DNA of 5,171 nucleotides from CAIMDX01 sp041657565 (GTDB lineage Bacteria; Patescibacteriota; Minisyncoccia; Minisyncoccales; JAQTVQ01), in the NCBI GenBank assembly GCA_041657565.1, contig JBBABQ010000063.1, positions 1-5,171 of the forward strand, written 5' to 3'. The notes beneath the pieces are model-generated. The model worked only from the letters and a program-made list of their open reading frames with translations, was not told where the DNA came from and did not search any database. This document shows, in pieces, positions 1-5,171 of the stretch. The stretch's first letter is position 1; every line of letters begins with the position of its first letter. Made by a program: the position numbers and the translations under genes.

Positions 1-1
1 T

Positions 2-481
2 TCGGCCAGGGAGGACCATTTGCACGAGTGCTTCGTCCTTTTAACGACCGGTGATTATGATCAGGCTAAAGAGAGCGGTTTATTGCTTTTGGAAAAAAGC
101 ATTCGCCACCACGAAGAGATAAGAGGGCTAGAGGAAGAAGTTAAATTCATCATTGCCGGGAAGGGACTGCCGATCGTTTTTGAAGGTTCCAAGAATTGGG
201 ATATCGAATTGCTCGGGGCGGTGGCTTCAAGGATAGTGCGCCAGACGGATAAACCCGTTTTTGTTTTCAAGATAGGAGAAGAGACGAGCAGGGGGTCGGT
301 CAGGGCGCCGAAAGGAATGGATGTGGTCAAGGCAATGGCCAGTTGTTCGAGCCTGCTTGAAATGTTCGGCGGACATCCGCCGGCAGCCGGTTTTACAGTT
401 AAAAATGAAAATTTGGAGAAATTTAAGGACGGGCTGATAGAATATTTCAGCCATCAGAGCTCGCAGATCAAAAATTCTTAG
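2..481 (+). CDS. recJ: Single-stranded-DNA exonuclease RecJ, C-terminal part (5' end outside window)
   Basis: This is the last 159 residues of a DHH/DHHA1-family exonuclease; the frame is open to the left edge, so the true start lies outside and the TTG at 20 is not a start. RecJ degrades single-stranded DNA 5' to 3' in the cytoplasm during recombination and mismatch or base excision repair. The visible part begins in the helical linker between DHH and DHHA1, with a LLTTGDYDQA segment matching the family's LLLT-D-eeA pattern. The DHHA1 domain follows: GAVASRIV, then SRGSVRAPKGMDVV, then the diagnostic glycine-rich motif FGGHPPAAGF (visible residues about 122-131), which helps bind DNA or nucleotide. 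The catalytic DHH aspartates are off-window. Only about 37 residues run from GGHPPAAGF to the TAG stop, so the OB-fold domain that follows DHHA1 in E. coli and Thermus RecJ is absent. Another DHHA1 phosphoesterase is possible, but the SRGSVRAP and GGHP-AAGF pair fits RecJ best. Confidence 0.9.
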   Translation, partial: SAREDHLHECFVLLTTGDYDQAKESGLLLLEKSIRHHEEIRGLEEEVKFIIAGKGLPIVFEGSKNWDIELLGAVASRIVRQTDKPVFVFKIGEETSRGSVRAPKGMDVVKAMASCSSLLEMFGGHPPAAGFTVKNENLEKFKDGLIEYFSHQSSQIKNS

Positions 482-542
482 TAATTTGGTAATTATTTAT
501 GCGCGGACGCTGTTTGCGCAATTAAATCAAATTATAACGTTC

Positions 543-1718
543 ATGATCTTTCAGAAACTGATCAAAAAAATACGGAAAAAGTTCCAGAAAGGCTTCACTC
601 TGGTCGAGATCATGGTGACCATCGCCATCATCGGCCTTCTGTCCGCTTTGATCTTTGTGGGTGTCCAGTCTGCCTTGGCCAGCGGCCGGGACTCCCGCCG
701 CCAAGGAGAGCTGTCCCAGGTCAAGAAGAGCCTTCAAGCCTACTACCTGGCGAACGGCAACAAGTACCCCACTACCGCCTTAGCGGGTATTTCTTTGGAA
801 GAGGACAATGATGCCGATGGAGATTTCACCCAGGCCATGAAGGGCGGAGGCTATCTGCCCAAGATACCCAGAGATCCTAAGCACAACGTGGAAGCCGACT
901 ATTCCTACAAATACATCGCCACCACCACCGACTACTACACCCTTTGCGCTAAGTCCGAGTCCAAGGGAGGATACCTATGTGTCACCGGAGGCACCGGGGT
1001 CGCGCTGGAAGACGATGCTCCGATGTTCGGAAGCTGGGGAGGAGCCGTTTTTGCTTGCGGAGACATATTTTCTTACGATGGTAAGGACTACAATACCATT
1101 GAGATCGGGACGCAATGCTGGTTCTCTCAAAATTTGAATGTGGGAACTATGATAAATTCTTGCAGTGGAGGGTATCTTGGCATTTGTTCTAATGCTGTTC
1201 CGTCCCAAACAGAAAATAGCCAAGGGAGCAGTTGTGTCTCCATCAAAAAGTTTTGCTATAACGACAGTGAAAGCAATTGCAATACTTATGGCGGACTTTA
1301 CCAATGGGACCAGGCTGTTTGCGGTTCCGGAGTCGAGCCTGCAAGGGGAGTTTGCCCTGAAGGCTGGCACATTCCCAGTGATGCTGAGGCTAAGACTTTG
1401 GAAATGGCGATAGGGATGGATCAAGCACAGGCTGACGCAACCGATTGGAGAGGGACAACAGAGGGAGATGAGCTAAAAATAAGCGGAGCGTGTCAAGGAA
1501 GAAGCCCCTGCGGCACATCCGGATTTGACGCGCTTTTAACGGGCTATCGCAATACGGGAGGGCCGTTTTATCAATTGGGTTCCGCTACTTATTTTTGGAC
1601 TTCTTCGCAGCCCGGTGCTGGAGCGTGGGCAAGAAATTTTTGGAATAATCAAGCGCGATCTTATCGAGCAAATTTTGGGAAAACAGTTTCTTTTCCGATA
1701 CGTTGTTTACAAGATTGA
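543..1718 (+). CDS. Prepilin-like protein with C-terminal FISUMP (Fibrobacter succinogenes major paralogous) domain
   Basis: A 391-residue surface protein that joins a type IV pilin/pseudopilin N-terminus to a FISUMP head. The start is the ATG at 543, which gives a 17-residue lysine-rich leader ending in QKG, then FTLVE: the prepilin peptidase site (cut between G17 and F18) with the conserved Glu at mature position 5. A TTG at 486 would only add an unusual leader. Residues 18-42 are the hydrophobic helix that anchors the subunit and packs in the pilus core. Residues about 43-150 look like a small pilin globular domain, with a D88-x-D90-x-D92-G-D94 calcium-type loop. From C172 to the end is FISUMP: GTQCWFSQNLNVG, GVCPEGWHIPSDAE (W275), TYFWTSSQ, and the terminal FPIRCLQD matching the family's GFSVRCVRD. 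FISUMP has a C-type-lectin-like fold, so adhesion is a reasonable inference. The head holds 12 cysteines. No Shine-Dalgarno is visible. Codon use changes sharply between stalk and head. Confidence 0.9.
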   Translation: MIFQKLIKKIRKKFQKGFTLVEIMVTIAIIGLLSALIFVGVQSALASGRDSRRQGELSQVKKSLQAYYLANGNKYPTTALAGISLEEDNDADGDFTQAMKGGGYLPKIPRDPKHNVEADYSYKYIATTTDYYTLCAKSESKGGYLCVTGGTGVALEDDAPMFGSWGGAVFACGDIFSYDGKDYNTIEIGTQCWFSQNLNVGTMINSCSGGYLGICSNAVPSQTENSQGSSCVSIKKFCYNDSESNCNTYGGLYQWDQAVCGSGVEPARGVCPEGWHIPSDAEAKTLEMAIGMDQAQADATDWRGTTEGDELKISGACQGRSPCGTSGFDALLTGYRNTGGPFYQLGSATYFWTSSQPGAGAWARNFWNNQARSYRANFGKTVSFPIRCLQD

Positions 1719-1733
1719 ACTGTTAGTTCGATC
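1713..1733 (+). other. Hairpin straddling the pilin stop codon
   Basis: The inverted repeat gattGAACT-gtt-AGTTCgatc can form a 9-bp stem (1713-1721 with 1725-1733) with one T-G wobble and a 3-base loop; the TGA stop at 1716-1718 lies inside it. It has no T-tract directly after it, so it is not itself a terminator. It might protect the mRNA 3' end, slow ribosomes at the stop, or be a cruciform of the kind found just after variable regions in diversity-generating retroelements. The structure is seen in the sequence; its role is not known, and a 9-bp stem can arise by chance. Confidence 0.5.
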
Positions 1734-1740
1734 ACTGCGA

Positions 1741-1769
1741 TTTTCATCAATTATTATTTCTGTTAAAAT
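1741..1769 (+). promoter_or_regulatory. Weak candidate sigma-70-type promoter for alaS
   Basis: TTTTCA at 1741-1746 matches the -35 consensus at 4 of 6 bases, and TAAAAT at 1764-1769 matches the -10 consensus at 5 of 6, with a 17-base spacer. A promoter for alaS is expected near here because a terminator separates it from the pilin gene. The predicted start of transcription (about 1776) would fall inside the terminator stem, which is awkward, and the region is AT-rich enough to give such matches by chance. Confidence 0.3.
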
Positions 1770-1771
1770 AA

Positions 1772-1796
1772 AAAACGCCAGCCGGCCTGGCGTTTT
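1772..1796 (+). terminator. Rho-independent terminator after the pilin gene
   Basis: AAAACGCCAG pairs with CTGGCGTTTT over 10 bp (1772-1781 with 1787-1796), closing a 5-base CCGGC loop. The GC-rich core (CGCCAG/CTGGCG) is flanked by A-runs on the left and a T-run on the right, so it could also act on the minus strand. It lies 53 bases after the pilin stop and 29 bases before the alaS ATG, and so separates the two transcription units. Confidence 0.85.
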
Positions 1797-1811
1797 CTAA
1801 TCATTTGATCG

Positions 1812-1817
1812 AAAAGG
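1812..1817 (+). promoter_or_regulatory. Ribosome binding site of alaS
   Basis: AAAAGG lies 8 bases before the ATG at 1826 and supports that start over the in-frame TTG at 1805, which has no purine-rich sequence in front of it. It is the only convincing Shine-Dalgarno-like site before a gene start in this window. Confidence 0.6.
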
Positions 1818-1825
1818 CTAAATTT

Positions 1826-3703
1826 ATGGATTCAAAAACGATCAGAGCAAAATTTTTAGGATATTTGGAAAAGCAGGGCTGCAAAATAGTTCCGTCCAGT
1901 TCCATTGTGCCGGAAAACGATCCGACCACTTTGTTCACCAGCGCGGGAATGCAGCAGATGGTTCCTTATTTATTGGGAGAGAAGCATCCGCTCGGCACGC
2001 GCATCGCCAATTCCCAGAAATGCTTTCGGGCCAAGGATATCGAAGAGGTTGGAGACCTTCGCCATAATACTTTTTTTGAGATGCTTGGCGACTGGTCCTT
2101 TAACGATTTTTTCAAAAAGGAGCAACTGGCTTGGATATTCGAATTTTTAACGGAAGAGGTCGGGTTGGACCCAAAAAGGCTTTACGTGACAGCTTTTCGC
2201 GGCAGCCCAAAAGATAGCATTCCCAAGGATACCGAAACAGCCGATATCTGGAAAGATCTTTTCAAAGGAGCGGGAGTGGAAGCTAAAGACGCCGATCTTT
2301 CCGAAATGAACGGGATGAAAGAAGGCGAAAGGATCTTCTATTACGACGAGAACAAAAATTGGTGGTCAAGATCGGGCAACCCGGAGAATATGCCGATCGG
2401 GGAGCTGGGAGGTCCGGACTCGGAGATATTCTGGGATTTCGGCGAAGGGCTGAAATTGCACGAGAACTCTCCCTGGAAAGACCAGCCTTGCCACGTCAAT
2501 TGCGATTGCGGCCGGTTTTTTGAGATAGGGAACGATGTTTTTATGCAATATATCAAGACCCAGGACGGGATCAAACCTTTTGCCAATAAGAATGTCGATT
2601 TCGGGGGAGGGCTGGAGCGTATTGCCGCCGCATCAATAGACAGCCCGGACGTTTTTAAAACAGACCTGTTCCTACCCATCATAGAAAAAATAGAGGAGAT
2701 GTCGGGGAAAAAATACGGCGGTTCCGACAGCGAAGAGGACAAGGCTTTCCGCATCATCGCCGACCATGCCAGGGGAGCGGTTTTTCTAGTGGCTGACGGA
2801 GTGGTCCCCTCCAACAAAGAGCGCGGCTATTTCGCCCGAAGGGTTGTCCGCCGGGCGCTGGTAAAAGCCCAAAAACTTGGAATCAACGAAAATTTCATGG
2901 CGCCGATAGCGGAAATTGTCTATAATATCTACGAGGGAGTTTATGATCTTCCGAAAGAGAAAATAACCGAAGAGCTTGAGAAGGAAGAAACAAAATTCAG
3001 AAGAACTTTAGTGGATGGTTTGAGAGAGCTTGAAAAAATGGCAGCTTTCGCAGGCAATAATCTTTCCGGAAAGCAGCTGTTCGATCTGCACCAGAGCTAC
3101 GGTTTTCCGTTGGAGCTGAGCCTCGAGATCGCTAAAGAAAAAAATATTGCGGTAGAAGATTCCGCAATCGTCGGTTTTGCCGATTTGGAGAAAGACCATC
3201 AAAATCTTTCGCGCACCGCGAGTGCCGGGATGTTCAAAGGAGGATTGGCGGATACGGGCGAGGAGACCAAGCGATTGCATACGGCCGCGCATTTGATGCT
3301 TGCCGCCTTAAGAAAAGTGCTCGGCGATCATGTGATGCAGAAAGGATCGAATATCACAGCCGAACGTTTGCGTTTCGATTTTTCGCATCCCCAGAAGATG
3401 TCGGACGAACAGATAGGATCGGTGGAAGAGATCGTAAACGAACAGATAGCAAAGAATATTCCGGTCATCGAAAAAGAGATGGCCTTGCAGGAAGCAAAAG
3501 ACCTTGGGGCGATGGGAGCGTTCGAGGGAAAATACGGGGAGAGGGTGAAAGTTTATTCCATAGGCGATTTTTCGAAAGAGATCTGCGGAGGGCCCCATGC
3601 CCTTAACACAGGCGACCTTGGCCGCTTTAAAATAGCCAAAGAAGAAAGCTCCGGCTCCGGCGTCAGGAGGATAAAAGCAACGTTAGGCCGGGACAAAAAA
3701 TAA
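1826..3703 (+). CDS. alaS: Alanine--tRNA ligase, short form without C-Ala domain
   Basis: Charges tRNA-Ala with alanine using ATP and clears mischarged Ser- or Gly-tRNA-Ala; a cytoplasmic class II synthetase of 625 residues. The ATG at 1826 matches the family N-terminus (IRAKFLGYLEKQGC, compare IRQAFLDFFHSKGH in E. coli) and has a ribosome binding site. The catalytic domain shows DPTTLFTSAGMQQM near the N-terminus, motif 2 RHNTFFEMLGDWSF (R79 onward), GPDSEIFWDFG, GNDVFMQY, and motif 3 GGGLERIAA (G260-R265). The tRNA-recognition helical region follows. The editing domain carries the zinc ligands H485 and H489 (HTAAH) and C587 and H591 (CGGPH), with Pro where CGGTH is usual. The chain ends at SSGSGVRRIKAT plus a short tail, exactly where bacterial AlaRS normally continues into its C-terminal C-Ala (DHHA1-like) domain; E. 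coli AlaRS has 876 residues. No displaced C-Ala frame follows, so this is a natural short form rather than a frameshift. Confidence 0.97.
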   Translation: MDSKTIRAKFLGYLEKQGCKIVPSSSIVPENDPTTLFTSAGMQQMVPYLLGEKHPLGTRIANSQKCFRAKDIEEVGDLRHNTFFEMLGDWSFNDFFKKEQLAWIFEFLTEEVGLDPKRLYVTAFRGSPKDSIPKDTETADIWKDLFKGAGVEAKDADLSEMNGMKEGERIFYYDENKNWWSRSGNPENMPIGELGGPDSEIFWDFGEGLKLHENSPWKDQPCHVNCDCGRFFEIGNDVFMQYIKTQDGIKPFANKNVDFGGGLERIAAASIDSPDVFKTDLFLPIIEKIEEMSGKKYGGSDSEEDKAFRIIADHARGAVFLVADGVVPSNKERGYFARRVVRRALVKAQKLGINENFMAPIAEIVYNIYEGVYDLPKEKITEELEKEETKFRRTLVDGLRELEKMAAFAGNNLSGKQLFDLHQSYGFPLELSLEIAKEKNIAVEDSAIVGFADLEKDHQNLSRTASAGMFKGGLADTGEETKRLHTAAHLMLAALRKVLGDHVMQKGSNITAERLRFDFSHPQKMSDEQIGSVEEIVNEQIAKNIPVIEKEMALQEAKDLGAMGAFEGKYGERVKVYSIGDFSKEICGGPHALNTGDLGRFKIAKEESSGSGVRRIKATLGRDKK

Positions 3704-3753
3704 AATTTTAATTTAGTTAAGCCAGTTAATTTTTTACCCCTTCCATTCATTTT

Positions 3754-5043
3754 ATGGCCAAAAAAATCTTCGATATAGTGCCCCCGGGCTACAGCGAATC
3801 CAAAGAAAAAAGACAATCTTTGGACTGGGGAGACAAGGAGCTGAGATCGGCGGCTTCCAGGAAGCCGTCCGGAAGATCTTCTTCTTTTCCAAAGTTTATA
3901 ATGTTTTTTTTGCTGATATGCCTTGCCGGCGCCGGCGCGGCTTATTTTTTGATCGATGCGAAAGCTTCGGTCGAAATATGGCCGAAACAAAAGTCTATTG
4001 CCAACGGTCCGGAGCAGATATTGCTTAAAGAAGGCGCGGTCCAGGTCGATTATGAAAGGAAGGTGATCCCGGCGATCCTGATAGAAAAAACGGAAAAATA
4101 TCCGGAAACGATCTCCTCGACCGGAGCGGTCGGGTCCAAATCAAAGGCTTCGGGAACCATAACGCTTTATAACAAATATGATCCGCCAAAGTCTTTCGAC
4201 TTCATCAAGGGAACTCGTTTTATTTCCAGCGACGGCAAGATATTCAAAGCGGTTGGCGCCATAAAATTGCCGGAAGCCAAATATGACAAAGGAAAATTGG
4301 TAGAGGGTTCCGTCGAAGTTCGAGTTGAAGCGGCTGAGGGCGGTTCCGATTACAATATCCCGGCTTCCGATTTTTCGCTTCCCGGCTTGAGCGGCACCAA
4401 TTCCTATGCCAGCGTTTGGGGAAAAAGCGATAAGGCTATGGCGGGCGGATCGGAGACCGGAGCAAAGGTGGTGACGAAGGAAGATATAGAAGGAGCAAAG
4501 AAACAGTTTGCCGAGAGCGCTTTTCAAAAAGCGAAACAGGACCTGGCGGCGGCCGTCCCTTCTGGATATATTTTGATCGATAAGTTTTTGTCGCAAGAAG
4601 CGAAAGGGGATCAAACATTGTCGGCCCAGGAAAAAGACGCGCGCGACACGTTCGAGATCTCCGGGGAAATATATTCCAAGGCGCTGGTTTTCAAAGAAAG
4701 CGATATCAACGCTTACGCCGATAAATTGGCCTCCAGGACCCTTAGCGTCAATAGGCTGGTCCCGGGAAGTTTGAAGGCGTCCTACGAAGGAGACAGCATC
4801 GATTTCAGCCAAGGCACGGCCAAATTGAAATTGTCGGCATCGGCGATGATGTATGCTTTGGACGACGAACAGGACTTAAAAAATTCTCTTAAGGGGCAGA
4901 GCCTGGATTACGCCCGGTCGATGTTCGACAATGCTTCGGAAACAATAGAGAAGGCCGATATAAATATTTCTCCTTTTTGGAAGAAAAATTTTCCGGCCGA
5001 TCCCTCCAAGCTTGAAATAAAAGTTACTTTCGAAAAGCAATAA
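3754..5043 (+). CDS. Membrane-anchored baseplate J/gp47-like family protein
   Basis: A 429-residue protein of unknown exact role. The start ATG at 3754 gives MAKKIFDIVPP, a beginning I recall from Patescibacterial proteins annotated as baseplate J/gp47 family. Residues 1-45 are polar and basic (cytoplasmic tail, by the positive-inside rule). Residues about 46-67 form one strongly hydrophobic helix rich in F, L, G and A, with no signal peptidase site apparent, so the remaining 360 or so residues are probably outside the membrane. The baseplate-J-like part spans about residues 130-235: KASGTITLYNKY, GTRFISSDGKIFKA, VEAAEGGSDYNIPASDF, LPGLSGTNSY, and AMAGGSETG followed by a VVTKEDI helix start. 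Residues 245-267 look helical and charged; the C-terminal half is mixed alpha/beta without a motif I recognise. No phage genes surround it, so it is more likely an envelope protein sharing a phage-derived fold than part of a prophage. It follows alaS by 50 bases with no terminator, so cotranscription is possible; no Shine-Dalgarno is visible. Confidence 0.85.
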   Translation: MAKKIFDIVPPGYSESKEKRQSLDWGDKELRSAASRKPSGRSSSFPKFIMFFLLICLAGAGAAYFLIDAKASVEIWPKQKSIANGPEQILLKEGAVQVDYERKVIPAILIEKTEKYPETISSTGAVGSKSKASGTITLYNKYDPPKSFDFIKGTRFISSDGKIFKAVGAIKLPEAKYDKGKLVEGSVEVRVEAAEGGSDYNIPASDFSLPGLSGTNSYASVWGKSDKAMAGGSETGAKVVTKEDIEGAKKQFAESAFQKAKQDLAAAVPSGYILIDKFLSQEAKGDQTLSAQEKDARDTFEISGEIYSKALVFKESDINAYADKLASRTLSVNRLVPGSLKASYEGDSIDFSQGTAKLKLSASAMMYALDDEQDLKNSLKGQSLDYARSMFDNASETIEKADINISPFWKKNFPADPSKLEIKVTFEKQ

Positions 5044-5086
5044 GGATGCCGGCCTGATATGTATCGGAAAATAATGGTTTCGGCTT

Positions 5087-5171
5087 ATGCCGGTGTTTAA
5101 AATCCTTGGACTGAAGGGGTTGACCCCGTTAGAGATTTTACATTCCAGGGCCAGAAATTTGCCCATTGTTC
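5087..5171 (+). CDS. Possible start of an unidentified gene (3' end outside window)
   Basis: From the ATG at 5087 the frame stays open to the right edge, giving 28 residues beginning MPVFKILGLKGLTPLEIL and containing HSRARNLPIV. It starts 43 bases after the preceding stop; upstream it is closed by TAA at 5072-5074, so the ATG at 5087 is the first possible start. It is the only + frame open across this end: a 13-codon frame from ATG 5059 stops at 5098-5100. I do not recognise the family, and no ribosome binding site is visible, which is also true of two of the three complete genes. The fragment is too short to exclude chance. Confidence 0.45.
   Translation, partial: MPVFKILGLKGLTPLEILHSRARNLPIV

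Noticed and set aside
513..538. Promoter for the pilin gene (TTTGCG / TATAAC)
   Set aside because: The -10-like TATAAC at 533-538 is decent, but the spacer to the -35-like bases is only 14 and the start would fall at or after the ATG.
486..542. TTG at 486 as the pilin start, adding 19 residues
   Set aside because: The ATG at 543 gives a normal short, lysine-rich prepilin leader before G-FTLVE; the extension is hydrophobic and has no ribosome binding site.
975..1424. 149-codon minus-strand open frame inside the pilin gene
   Set aside because: It lies antisense to a coding region with clear FISUMP motifs and its protein has no recognisable features.
1716..1800. TGA read as glycine (code 25), extending the pilin to TAA at 1798
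   Set aside because: The FISUMP domain ends naturally at RCLQD just before the TGA, and the extension would translate the terminator.
1805..1825. TTG at 1805 as the alaS start
   Set aside because: No purine-rich site precedes it, and the ATG at 1826 has AAAAGG at good spacing and fits the family N-terminus.
3704..3753. AT-rich gap after alaS with short repeats (AGTTAA twice, AAAATTTT)
   Set aside because: No stable GC-rich stem, so not a terminator, and no -35/-10 pair worth naming; simple AT-rich sequence explains the repeats.
4141..4812. 223-codon minus-strand open frame inside the baseplate-J-like gene
   Set aside because: Antisense shadow: composition is arginine- and phenylalanine-rich without motifs, and the + strand protein is family-like over the same stretch.
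5111..5132. Imperfect hairpin GGGG-ttga-CCCC with flanking pairs, possible terminator
   Set aside because: Only four perfect GC pairs, a mismatch below them, and just four Ts some bases later; it also lies inside the open frame from 5087.

Overview
The window reads as ordinary, gene-dense bacterial chromosome with four confident genes and probably the start of a fifth, all on the + strand. In order they are: the 3' part of recJ (DHH-family exonuclease), a type IV pilin-like protein fused to a Fibrobacter succinogenes major paralogous (FISUMP) domain, a complete but short alaS, a membrane-anchored protein of the baseplate J/gp47-like family, and a short reading frame that runs off the right edge. 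No tRNA, rRNA, CRISPR array or insertion sequence was seen, and no gene-free stretch exceeds about 110 bases.

The best guess for the organism is a member of the Patescibacteria (Candidate Phyla Radiation, CPR), perhaps of the Parcubacteria/Moranbacteria kind. This is inference from gene content. AlaRS stops straight after its editing domain, RecJ ends soon after DHHA1, the baseplate-J-like protein starts with a KIFDIVPP-type segment and one membrane helix, and a prepilin carries a large extracellular FISUMP head. Only alaS has a convincing Shine-Dalgarno sequence. TAG, TGA and TAA are each used once or more as stops, with TGA ending the pilin exactly where its family normally ends, so the code is standard (table 11) and not the TGA=Gly code of Gracilibacteria/Absconditabacteria.

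Layout: recJ ends at 481; 61 bases later the pilin gene starts at the ATG at 543 and ends at 1718. A 9-bp hairpin straddles the pilin stop codon, and a strong intrinsic terminator follows at 1772-1796, closing the upstream transcription unit. A weak candidate promoter and a good ribosome binding site precede alaS (1826-3703). The baseplate-J-like gene follows after 50 bases with no visible terminator and may be cotranscribed with alaS. A possible further gene starts at 5087.

The genes do not form one pathway. recJ and alaS are housekeeping genes; the pilin fusion and the baseplate-J-like protein are surface or envelope proteins. The most interesting item is the pilin-FISUMP fusion: a C-type-lectin-like head on a pilin stalk, disulfide-rich, with a sharp change of codon use at the domain junction and a hairpin at its 3' end. 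A link to a diversity-generating retroelement is possible, but nothing in the window proves it.
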